Assembly: GCA_029287755.1 (NCBI GenBank)
Contig: JARFQM010000008.1
Span: 1-7,384, forward strand
Direction of reading: 5' to 3'
DNA from: Desulfofustis sp.
GTDB lineage: Bacteria; Desulfobacterota; Desulfobulbia; Desulfobulbales; Desulfocapsaceae
DNA length: 7,384 bases
The notes below the pieces were generated by a model, which saw nothing but the letters and a program-made list of their open reading frames with translations, had not been told where the DNA came from and ran no database searches. Shown piece by piece: positions 1 through 5,722 of this stretch. Every line of letters starts with the position of its first letter. Position 1 is the stretch's first letter. Position numbers and translations under genes: made by a program.

Positions 1-28
1 TTCTTCGTTCGCAGAGTTCCTGGTTCAC
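1..28 (-). CDS. Possible first codons of a divergent gene leaving the window (partial)
   Basis: On the minus strand a GTG at 28-26 is preceded by the purine-rich AAGGGG (40-35) at a six-base spacing, a good ribosome binding site. The frame then stays open to the window edge, reading MNQELCERR. An in-frame ATG at 58-56 would add ten residues (MSKYSYKGHK) but lacks a well-placed binding site. A minus-strand promoter could be TTGCAA (87-82) with TTTAAT (66-61), although its 15-base spacer is short. Nine codons are too few to recognise a protein, so no function is offered. The alternative is that this is simply intergenic DNA or the tail of a plus-strand gene; one plus frame ends at TGA 44-46. 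Confidence 0.25.
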
Positions 29-39
29 TTTGTGCCCCT

Positions 40-61
40 TATATGAATATTTGCTCATATA
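40..61. promoter_or_regulatory. AT-rich operator-like dyad upstream of rsmI
   Basis: TATATGA (40-46) and TCATATA (55-61) are perfect 7-base inverted repeats around an 8-base centre. The size and symmetry are those of a site for a dimeric helix-turn-helix regulator. It lies about 105 bases before rsmI and would cover the start region of the possible divergent gene. No regulator gene is visible, so the role is inferred. Confidence 0.3.
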
Positions 62-74
62 TTAAAACGATTTG

Positions 75-95
75 TCCTTTATTGCAACAAAGGAG
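75..95 (+). promoter_or_regulatory. Hairpin enclosing a Shine-Dalgarno-like AAAGGAG
   Basis: TCCTTT (75-80) pairs perfectly with AAAGGA (89-94) across the 8-base loop ATTGCAAC. The right arm is a near-ideal Shine-Dalgarno (AAAGGAG, 89-95), but the next ATG (96) follows it with no spacing and opens only a 52-codon reading frame that ends inside rsmI. The rsmI start itself lies 71 bases farther on. Either the motif is chance in an AT-rich leader or it belongs to a short leader peptide. Both are unproven. Confidence 0.25.
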
Positions 96-166
96 ATGCA
101 TTTTCCCCGCCCATTGACGATAATAGCAAGGACCTCAAACCAGATATTCAGCTCCTCTCCACGCCT

Positions 167-1003
167 ATGCCCGGAAACCTCTATATTGTCGCAACCCCGA
201 TCGGCAACCTGGAAGATATTACCCACAGGGCCGTCCGCATCCTCGGTGAGGTAGATCTCATTGCCGCCGAAGATACGCGCCATACCAGGAAGCTTCTGAC
301 CCATTTCAACATTCGCACTCCGCTGGTGAGCTACTACCGCGAGAAAGAGGCCAGCCGTGCCGAGGAGCTGATCGAGCGATTGCTGGAAGGAGTCGACATT
401 GCCCTGGTCAGCGATGCCGGAACACCGGGTATCTCCGACCCGGGGGCGATCCTGGTCAAGGGAGCCCGCCAGGCCGGAATTCCACTTATCCCCATCCCCG
501 GAGCATCGGCGTTGACCGCGGCCCTGAGCTGCGCCGGTATCGAATCCGGATCGTTTCTATTTGCCGGCTTTGCCCCGCCAAAATCTGCCCAGAGAAAGAA
601 GCTGCTGGAGTCGCTCTCAGGCTCGGTCCATCCTCTGGTCTTCTACGAGTCCCCTCACCGTGTGGGGCAGTTTGTCAGAGACGCCTATGGCGTTCTTGGC
701 GACCGTACCGTTTTGTGGGCCCGGGAAATAAGCAAAAAATATGAGGAGATTGAAGAAACCTCGCTGGAGCTCCTGGCCTCAAGAATCGGCTCCGAGAAAA
801 TAAGAGGTGAACTGGTGGTGATCATTCATCCCGGTGACGAGGAAAAACCAGAGGCTGAAGCGCTCGAAGATATTCTTGTCTGGTATCGCGACAACTCTCG
901 CCTGTCGCTCAAAGACGTCTGCAGGAAAGTGGCCGCCGATATGGGTATCGGACGCTCAGACATCTACAGGCAGGCCTTGAAAATCTGGAACAAACAACAG
1001 TGA
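167..1003 (+). CDS. rsmI: 16S rRNA (cytidine-1402-2'-O)-methyltransferase
   Basis: RsmI uses S-adenosylmethionine to add the 2'-O-methyl group of C1402 in the 16S rRNA decoding centre. It acts in the cytosol on the 30S subunit and helps keep start selection and decoding accurate. The 278-residue protein is close to the usual length and belongs to the tetrapyrrole methylase superfamily. Visible landmarks in order are LYIVATPIGNLEDI (5-18), AAEDTR (33-38), LVSDAGTPGISDPG (80-93), PIPGASALTAAL (109-120), FYESPHR (159-165) and AREISK (185-190). A small C-terminal helical domain follows (about 245-275). The frame is open upstream to 47 but has no ATG, GTG or TTG before 167, so this start is effectively forced even though the bases before it (CTCCTCTCCACGCCT) hold no Shine-Dalgarno. 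Its stop overlaps the next gene, suggesting co-transcription. Identity is secure. Confidence 0.95.
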   Translation: MPGNLYIVATPIGNLEDITHRAVRILGEVDLIAAEDTRHTRKLLTHFNIRTPLVSYYREKEASRAEELIERLLEGVDIALVSDAGTPGISDPGAILVKGARQAGIPLIPIPGASALTAALSCAGIESGSFLFAGFAPPKSAQRKKLLESLSGSVHPLVFYESPHRVGQFVRDAYGVLGDRTVLWAREISKKYEEIEETSLELLASRIGSEKIRGELVVIIHPGDEEKPEAEALEDILVWYRDNSRLSLKDVCRKVAADMGIGRSDIYRQALKIWNKQQ

Positions 1004-2616
1004 AGAGCCCCATGAGAACCTGTGTGACCCCCGATGGAGTATTCCAATTTGGCATCCACAAACCCGCTTTTAGTGCTCGCAATCTGCGCAGCCGAACCAG
1101 GCTCGAGAATCTGGGCAGTGATCGGCAGGGAAGGCCGGTTGTCAACGAGGCAAACTTTCCGTCCGGCGACGTGGAAGTCGAACATGCGGACTGGATCTAT
1201 GAAATAGCCAATCCGCTGCCCTTTCGCGGAACCACTTATATCAGTAAAAGCTGGGCCGACACCAGCGCCGACAATTATGCTTCAATCAGGTTACCTGAAA
1301 CATCCGAAGTATCACTGCACCGCTGTTTAGAAGAAGAGGGCATCGATCCCGGCTTGTTTGACAGCCTGCCCCGGCCGCTGCTGCTTGGTCTGGCTGTGAC
1401 CTCGACAGATGCAGCTGATCTGGTCCGCCTGGCTCAAAAAAGCTGCCGCTTTGAATTCGACAGCCAGGGTCGACCACAGGGCCTCCGCTACCCTGATGGA
1501 CCAGGCGGTAAGCCAGAGATCAAAGATTTTGAGCTGTTCGAGGCCGTCGCCAACAATCACTGCCTTCCCGACGACTATAAAATAGTTATGGTGATTCGTC
1601 CGGGAGCCCAGGGCAGCAGTCAAATCGTCGGTGATTATCAACACCCTGAAGCCACCCATGTATACGAGTATCTGCGCACCAATTCATACATCGGCGGCGG
1701 ACATTATGCGGCGAACATGGCTGACGATGCGATTAGATATGGGATAGACCTGCTGTCCGAGACTGACATCGTCGGCCTGAGACATCTCTATTATCAGAGG
1801 AGCTATGTTCGTCTCGCTGATTTCCTGGCCCTTGCCTTGCCGGGTAAAGCCCTGTCAGAGACCGAGCTTGAGAATGTCCGAACACAGATCATCGGCCATC
1901 GGGATTTTCCCCGTACCGATATGGCGGCGACCTTGTGGGGATGGAATTTCGGTTTCGATTTCAGTTCCTCGGGATATCGACTGCATGCGTCCCATCAGCA
2001 GATTCATCAGCAGTACGCCATGATCCCAGATCAGATCGAGGGATGTAAAGGCAGTTCTCCTGACAGAACCAGCGATTACCGGCCCTTTTCTTCCGGCGAC
2101 ATGGTTGAGGAGGTCATAGCTGCCTACCGAACCACCTATCAAAGCAGTTTTTTCCGCGACTATCTCAAGGCTCTTACCACCAACACCCGCATGGACGGGC
2201 GCAGCGACCTCGACAGCGAGCTGATCGTCTGGGAGGACGACCAGGTTGTGCTCTTCGTGCCCAAAGCCCAGACCTCCCAGTGGGAACTGCAGCTAATTGC
2301 CAAGCCTGATCGGTATGGCAGCTTTCCCGGCAATATCATAGAAGCCCCTGCGCAGATGAGACGCGCGCTTGATCTCGGCATTCTCAAGGCCCAAAAAGCC
2401 CTGGCCGGCCGCGGGGCTGCAATGGTGACCACCATCGAATATTCGAAACGATTTTCTTCACCCCTCTCCGACCAGCCGCTGATCTACTGCTTCCTGCCCA
2501 AACTGCCGCAGTCCATGGGCGCTTTCAGCGAAGCCCAGTTGCGCTTCATCAACGGCCACTACCCTGAAGATTTCGCTGCGGTCTGTCGGCAAAGCCTGAA
2601 CGATCAGGCCTTCTGA
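1000..2616 (+). CDS. Uncharacterised 538-residue protein, GalT/HIT-superfamily-like
   Basis: I do not recognise a named family with certainty. Two blocks recall galactose-1-phosphate uridylyltransferases. HASHQQIHQQ (329-338) can be laid over the GalT His-Pro-His-Gly-Gln motif, with H332 in the place of the nucleophilic His and Q334 in that of the Gln. VPKAQTSQWELQLIAK (420-435) matches the second-domain pattern VP-x-A-x-x-W-x-E. If the likeness is real, the protein could be a nucleotidyl- or AMP-transferring enzyme with an unknown sugar or nucleotide substrate. The N-terminal 180 residues (several polar blocks, FGIHKPAF at 17-24) resemble nothing I can place. There is no signal peptide or membrane segment, so it is probably cytosolic. 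The GTG start overlaps the rsmI stop as GTGA, indicating translational coupling. An ATG at 1012 with GAAGAG four bases upstream is an alternative start giving 534 residues. The frame is intact, with codon use like its neighbours. Confidence 0.85.
   Translation: MKSPMRTCVTPDGVFQFGIHKPAFSARNLRSRTRLENLGSDRQGRPVVNEANFPSGDVEVEHADWIYEIANPLPFRGTTYISKSWADTSADNYASIRLPETSEVSLHRCLEEEGIDPGLFDSLPRPLLLGLAVTSTDAADLVRLAQKSCRFEFDSQGRPQGLRYPDGPGGKPEIKDFELFEAVANNHCLPDDYKIVMVIRPGAQGSSQIVGDYQHPEATHVYEYLRTNSYIGGGHYAANMADDAIRYGIDLLSETDIVGLRHLYYQRSYVRLADFLALALPGKALSETELENVRTQIIGHRDFPRTDMAATLWGWNFGFDFSSSGYRLHASHQQIHQQYAMIPDQIEGCKGSSPDRTSDYRPFSSGDMVEEVIAAYRTTYQSSFFRDYLKALTTNTRMDGRSDLDSELIVWEDDQVVLFVPKAQTSQWELQLIAKPDRYGSFPGNIIEAPAQMRRALDLGILKAQKALAGRGAAMVTTIEYSKRFSSPLSDQPLIYCFLPKLPQSMGAFSEAQLRFINGHYPEDFAAVCRQSLNDQAF
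2592..2612 (+). other. Short hairpin at the 3' end of the 538-residue gene
   Basis: GCCTGA (2594-2599) and TCAGGC (2604-2609) form a perfect six-pair stem with an ACGA loop. After one mismatch it extends by two A-T pairs. It sits just before the TGA at 2614-2616. No T-run follows, so it is not a canonical intrinsic terminator. It may mark the mRNA end, protect it, or be chance within coding sequence. Confidence 0.25.
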
Positions 2617-2633
2617 ACCTGTGGCAGGGGGGA

Positions 2634-2687
2634 CAGAGCCCATTTTCCTTGTTGAGACAGAGCTCCTCTTGGTGTAGTGTGCAGAGC
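2634..2687 (+). repeat. Three CAGAGC hexamers at exact 24-base steps before trpB
   Basis: CAGAGC occurs at 2634-2639, 2658-2663 and 2682-2687, each start exactly 24 bases after the last. The first two copies extend to GACAGAGC, and copies two and three share CAGAGCT. If the promoter proposed at 2652-2680 is right, one copy lies upstream of the -35, one in the spacer and one near the transcription start. That layout would suit a repressor or activator array, but no known Trp regulator site is recognised here. Confidence 0.4.
2652..2680 (+). promoter_or_regulatory. Candidate sigma-70-type promoter for trpBA
   Basis: TTGAGA (2652-2657, five of six matches to the -35 consensus) is followed after 17 bases by TAGTGT (2675-2680), which keeps only the TA and final T of the -10. 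It would give a leader of about 40 bases before trpB. The weak -10 would suit an activator-dependent or tightly regulated promoter. I saw no leader peptide with tandem Trp codons and no T-box in the gap. Confidence 0.3.
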
Positions 2688-2728
2688 TTACCGACAGCAA
2701 TAATATCATCCGTCATCTGGAGTTTAGA

Positions 2729-3958
2729 ATGAGTACCAAGAAGTATTTCGGCAACTGGGGTGGAAGCTTTATTCCCGAAGCATTACATGAGACATTCAGG
2801 CAGTTGGACATCGCCTATAGGCAGATCAGAAACGATCCCGCCTTCTGGGAAGAATACATGTCGCTGATGTCGACCTATTCCTGCCGCCCGACTCCCCTTA
2901 CCCACGCCGAAAACCTTTCCAATCACTTCGGCGGCGCCCAGATCTATATCAAGCGCGAGGATCTCAACCACACCGGCGCCCACAAGGCCAACAACGTCAT
3001 GGGCCAGGGGCTGCTGGTCAAGCGCATGGGCAAAACCAGGGTGATCGCCGAAACCGGCGCCGGTCAGCACGGAATAGCAACCGCTACCATGGCGGCAAAA
3101 TTCGGCTTTGAGTGCACCGTCTACATGGGCGAGGAAGATGTCCTGCGGCAACGCCCCAATGTCTTCTGGATGGAGAAGATGGGCACCACCGTGGTGCCGG
3201 TAAAGGATGGCTCGAAAACGCTCAAGGATGCGATCAACGAAGCGTTTCGGGACTGGGTCACCAATATGGATACCACCCACTACGTATTCGGCACCGCCTG
3301 CGGTCCAGCACCGTTTCCCGAAATGGTTTCCTGGCTGCAGTCGATAATCGGACAGGAAGCGGCCGAACAGATCGTCCGGCAGCATGGGAAATTGCCCACA
3401 CGCATCTATGCCTGCGTTGGGGGCGGCTCAAACTCGCTGGGAATTTTTCAGAGATTTCTCGATGAAGAGCAGACCGAACTGGTGGGCGTGGAAGCTGGGG
3501 GCCACGGCCTCGACAGCGGCCAGCATGCCGCCCGGCTGTGCGGCAATGACGCCTCCGCCGGGGTTGCCCAGGGATACAAAACCATGTTCCTGCAAAACGA
3601 CGACGGCCAGATGCTCGATACCCATTCCGTATCGGCCGGACTCGATTATATCGGGGTCTCCCCCATTCTCGCCGATCTCTGGGAGAAGAAAGCGGTCCGC
3701 TTTGAGGCCGCCACCGATGACGAAGTCATCGAGGCGCTGGACTTGACCATGAGAATGGAGGGCATAATTCCGGCGCTTGAATCGGCCCATGCGTTCGTGC
3801 AGGCCTTCAAGGAAGTACCTGAAATGGCAAAAGATGAGGCGATCATCATCAACATGTCGGGGCGCGGCGATAAGGATATTTTCACCATCGCCCACGCCTA
3901 CGGTGATCCTTCCTGGAAGGAGTTCATCATTGACCGCGCGGAACAGTACAGAAAATAG
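2729..3958 (+). CDS. trpB: Tryptophan synthase beta subunit
   Basis: TrpB is the pyridoxal-phosphate subunit of the alpha2-beta2 tryptophan synthase. It condenses L-serine with indole arriving by tunnel from TrpA to give L-tryptophan in the cytosol. The 409 residues match the usual length. Key elements are present: LNHTGAHKANN with the cofactor lysine K86, AETGAGQHG with catalytic E108, the phosphate-binding GGGSN loop (231-235), D306 in HSVSAGLDY, and S377 in NMSGRGDKDIF contacting the pyridine nitrogen. The start is supported by TGGAG (2718-2722) six bases upstream. The next gene, trpA, begins 29 bases after the stop, the normal subunit pairing. The sequence is unusual at several positions that are nearly constant in the family: HKANN for HKINN, GPAPFP for GPHPYP, QGYKT for HGMKT, and DYIGVSP for DYPGVGP. 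It is still clearly the TrpB1 type and should be active. Confidence 0.96.
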   Translation: MSTKKYFGNWGGSFIPEALHETFRQLDIAYRQIRNDPAFWEEYMSLMSTYSCRPTPLTHAENLSNHFGGAQIYIKREDLNHTGAHKANNVMGQGLLVKRMGKTRVIAETGAGQHGIATATMAAKFGFECTVYMGEEDVLRQRPNVFWMEKMGTTVVPVKDGSKTLKDAINEAFRDWVTNMDTTHYVFGTACGPAPFPEMVSWLQSIIGQEAAEQIVRQHGKLPTRIYACVGGGSNSLGIFQRFLDEEQTELVGVEAGGHGLDSGQHAARLCGNDASAGVAQGYKTMFLQNDDGQMLDTHSVSAGLDYIGVSPILADLWEKKAVRFEAATDDEVIEALDLTMRMEGIIPALESAHAFVQAFKEVPEMAKDEAIIINMSGRGDKDIFTIAHAYGDPSWKEFIIDRAEQYRK

Positions 3959-3987
3959 CCACTCGAGATTGTTACTACGGTGTACCC

Positions 3988-4761
3988 ATGAAACTGGAAA
4001 AAATTATCCGGCAACGAAAGGCTGACAAGGATATCCTGCTGATGACCCACATCGTGCTGGGCTACCCGTCTTTTGAGATAAACCGGGAGGTGATCAAGCA
4101 GATGGTGGACAACGGCGTGGACTGCATCGAGATGCAGATCCCTTTCTCCGAGCCGATGGCCGACGGTCCGGTGATCCTGAAAGCCAACCAGGACAGCCTG
4201 ACCCGCGGCACCTCCATCAAGGATTGTCTGAATTTCGGGGCCGAAATGTGTTCGACCCACGAGATCCCGTTTCTCTATATGACTTATTACAACATTATTT
4301 ATAAATACGGTGAAGAGCGTTTTCTTGACCAGGCTGCAGAAGCCGGTATCCAGGGGCTGATTCTTCCGGATCTGCCTCCCGAGGAAGGGGCTGATCTGTG
4401 CAAATCCGCAAAGCAGCGGGATATTGCGCCGATAATGATCTATTCGCCCACCAGCACGGTTGAGCGCATGCAGGAACTGTCCGGCCATGGGGCAGGGTTT
4501 ATCTATTGTACGGCGCGAAAAGGCGTTACCGGCAGTCACAGCGATCTTGACACCGAGTTCAAAAATTATCTCAGCCGCTGCCGCCAGGCAACCTCGCTGC
4601 CCCTGGCAGTTGGCTTCGGCATCCAGAACCGTAGCGACATCGAAGCACTCATAGGCGCAGCCGATATGGGAGTGGTTGGCTCGCAAACCATAAAGCTGGT
4701 TGACGAGCAGGGCAGCGCGGCAGTCGGACCGTTTATTAGCCGGCTGCGAGGCACTAGCTGA
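3988..4761 (+). CDS. trpA: Tryptophan synthase alpha subunit
   Basis: TrpA cleaves indole-3-glycerol phosphate to indole and glyceraldehyde-3-phosphate, and passes the indole to TrpB. The 257-residue TIM-barrel protein is slightly short of the common 265-270. Both catalytic acids are in place: E48 in IEMQIPFSEP and D59 in MADGP. The flexible loop keeps GVTG (179-182) with T181, and the phosphate site shows VGFGI (208-212) and GSQT (231-234). Departures from the usual sequence include HIVLGYPS for the common YITAGDPS, EMQIPF for ELGIPF, and YYNIIYKYG for YYNPIFRYG. These mirror the divergence of the neighbouring TrpB. No clear Shine-Dalgarno precedes the ATG, so translation is probably coupled to trpB 29 bases upstream. 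No trpE, G, D, C or F is present in the window, so these may lie elsewhere or the cell may use external indole or indole-glycerol phosphate. That last point is inference. Confidence 0.94.
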   Translation: MKLEKIIRQRKADKDILLMTHIVLGYPSFEINREVIKQMVDNGVDCIEMQIPFSEPMADGPVILKANQDSLTRGTSIKDCLNFGAEMCSTHEIPFLYMTYYNIIYKYGEERFLDQAAEAGIQGLILPDLPPEEGADLCKSAKQRDIAPIMIYSPTSTVERMQELSGHGAGFIYCTARKGVTGSHSDLDTEFKNYLSRCRQATSLPLAVGFGIQNRSDIEALIGAADMGVVGSQTIKLVDEQGSAAVGPFISRLRGTS

Positions 4762-4784
4762 GCTCGGCTGTACCGCACTTCACC

Positions 4785-5249
4785 ATGGACTTCAGCCAGA
4801 ACGACATCGACTGGATGGCAAGGGCTCTGGAACAGGCGGAACTGGCCGGCGCCCAGGGTGAGGTGCCAGTGGGCGCAGTCCTGGTCAAAAACGGCACCCT
4901 GCTCGGCCGGGGCGGGAACAGCCCCATCTCGACACAGGACCCGACCGCCCATGCCGAGATCAAAACAATTCGCCAGGCTGCTGAGAGATTAGCGAATTAC
5001 CGAGTGGGCGGGACCCTTTATGTGACCCTGGAACCCTGCCTGATGTGCATGGGGGCAATTATCCACAGTCGAATCGAGCGGCTGGTATTCGGGGCACGCG
5101 ACCTGAAAACCGGTGCCGCCGTGTCGGTTTATCAAATTGGCTCTGACAGACGGCTGAACCACAGCCTCAAGGTCGAGGGGGGGCTGCTTGAGGAGCGGTG
5201 CGGACTTGTCCTCAAAGAGTTCTTCAGAGAGCGCCGGCACGACCCATGA
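4785..5249 (+). CDS. tadA: tRNA-specific adenosine deaminase (wobble A34 to inosine)
   Basis: TadA is a zinc enzyme that deaminates A34 of tRNA-Arg(ACG) to inosine, so that one tRNA reads CGU, CGC and CGA. The 154-residue protein has the cytidine/deoxycytidylate deaminase fold. HAE (56-58) supplies a zinc ligand and the proton-shuttling glutamate. PCLMC (84-88) supplies the two cysteine ligands C85 and C88. Other TadA hallmarks are EVPVGAVLV (26-34), DPTAHAEI (52-59), NYR (71-73) and VFGARDLKTGAA (101-112). The ATG follows the trpA stop by 23 bases and has no convincing Shine-Dalgarno, which suggests it is read from the trpBA transcript. The grouping has no metabolic logic. Guanine deaminase is the main alternative in this fold, but the ARDLKTGAAGS-like block points to TadA. 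Confidence 0.95.
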   Translation: MDFSQNDIDWMARALEQAELAGAQGEVPVGAVLVKNGTLLGRGGNSPISTQDPTAHAEIKTIRQAAERLANYRVGGTLYVTLEPCLMCMGAIIHSRIERLVFGARDLKTGAAVSVYQIGSDRRLNHSLKVEGGLLEERCGLVLKEFFRERRHDP

Positions 5250-5293
5250 TTTTTGTTGACTGGTATGCTTTTTGACCTGACAAAGTGTTTTTT
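5250..5293 (+). repeat. Three T-tracts at 19-20-base steps upstream of tRNA-Ser
   Basis: T-tracts followed by G occur at 5250-5254, 5269-5273 and 5288-5293. Each continues with a related tail: TTGAC, ACCTGAC and ATTGAT. The steps of 19 and 20 bases are close to two helical turns, the phasing expected of intrinsically curved DNA or of an UP element that binds the alpha subunit of RNA polymerase. Position upstream of a stable RNA gene fits that role. The first tract might also help end tadA transcription, but no strong stem precedes it. Confidence 0.4.
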
Positions 5294-5295
5294 GA

Positions 5296-5324
5296 TTGAT
5301 AAATTGCACCCGAACGTTTAAGTA
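5296..5324 (+). promoter_or_regulatory. Candidate promoter for tRNA-Ser
   Basis: TTGATA (5296-5301, five of six to consensus) is followed after 17 bases by TAAGTA (5319-5324), a poor -10. Transcription would start near 5331 and give a leader of about 20 bases before the mature tRNA. TTGACC (5272-5277) is another -35 candidate, but its best -10 (GATAAA, 5298-5303) is 20 bases away. Placement is tentative. Confidence 0.25.
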
Positions 5325-5351
5325 GTACCACTCATCGCATCCCAGCCCGAC

Positions 5352-5437
5352 GGAGAGGTGACCGAGTGGCTTAAGGTGCACGCCTGGAACGCGTGTGTAC
5401 GCAAGTACCGTGAGTTCGAATCTCACCCTCTCCGCCA
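5352..5437 (+). tRNA. tRNA-Ser(GGA), CCA encoded
   Basis: A complete class II cloverleaf can be folded by eye. The acceptor arms GGAGAGG (5352-5358) and CCTCTCC (5427-5433) pair perfectly. The D-stem is ACC/GGT (5361-5363, 5375-5377). The anticodon stem CACGC/GCGTG (5379-5383, 5391-5395) encloses the loop CTGGAAC, with anticodon GGA at 5386-5388. The long variable arm GTAC-GCAA-GTAC (5397-5408) is the mark of serine tRNAs. The T-arm is GTGAG-TTCGAAT-CTCAC (5410-5426). The discriminator is G (5434) and the CCA end is encoded at 5435-5437. It decodes UCC and UCU. It is transcribed in the same direction as its neighbours but stands alone. Confidence 0.97.
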
Positions 5438-5529
5438 TCTTTTATCCCCGGCAGTCAGGATTGCGCTGCTAAGCCGCCCTGCAGTAAAGGATCTCTCGCT
5501 CCAGTGCCACCCAGGCCGTGTGAACAGTC

Positions 5530-5549
5530 AAAGCGTCGCTCGCTTTTTT
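5530..5549 (+). terminator. Weak intrinsic terminator after tRNA-Ser
   Basis: AAAGCG (5530-5535) and CGCTTT (5541-5546) form a six-pair stem with the loop TCGCT, and the T-run continues to 5549. The stem is short with three A-T pairs, so termination would be inefficient. It is the best candidate in the 285 bases between the tRNA and mscS. In the remainder of that spacer I see no gene and no promoter good enough to list; TTGATT at 5569-5574 has no matching -10. Confidence 0.4.
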
Positions 5550-5711
5550 GGGATTAAAGATTTCCACTTTGATTTATTTATCGGTGGTGATCAGTTATTC
5601 TGTGCTGCGTATGCCACGGGTGAATGCCCCCCCGGTATTAAGAGTCGCAGGGAATGGCTGTCTGCGTAACGGCGCCCGGGCAACTCCCGCCAATCTCGAT
5701 GCTATTACGAT

Positions 5712-5717
5712 AGGAGG
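5712..5717 (+). promoter_or_regulatory. Consensus ribosome binding site of the MscS-type gene
   Basis: AGGAGG lies five bases before the ATG at 5723. It is the only perfect Shine-Dalgarno in the window with normal spacing, and it fixes the start so that the signal peptide is included. Confidence 0.85.
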
Positions 5718-5722
5718 AATCC

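Noticed and set aside
2617..2728. Trp attenuator or T-box before trpB
   Set aside because: I found no leader peptide with tandem Trp codons, no terminator/antiterminator pair with a T-run, and no T-box-like element.
2783..3385. A 200-codon open frame antisense to trpB
   Set aside because: Fully overlaps a secure gene, shows no domain and reads as low-complexity shadow sequence.
3898..4686. A 262-codon open frame antisense to trpA
   Set aside because: It lies entirely over trpA and the trpB end, has no recognisable motif or binding site, and its composition is that of a frame shadow of a GC-rich gene.
5358..5669. A 103-codon plus-strand frame starting inside the tRNA
   Set aside because: It begins within tRNA-Ser and has no protein features; the tRNA explains its first part.
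5352..5722. tRNA-Ser as an integration site for a mobile element
   Set aside because: No second copy of the tRNA 3' end and no integrase are visible in the window.
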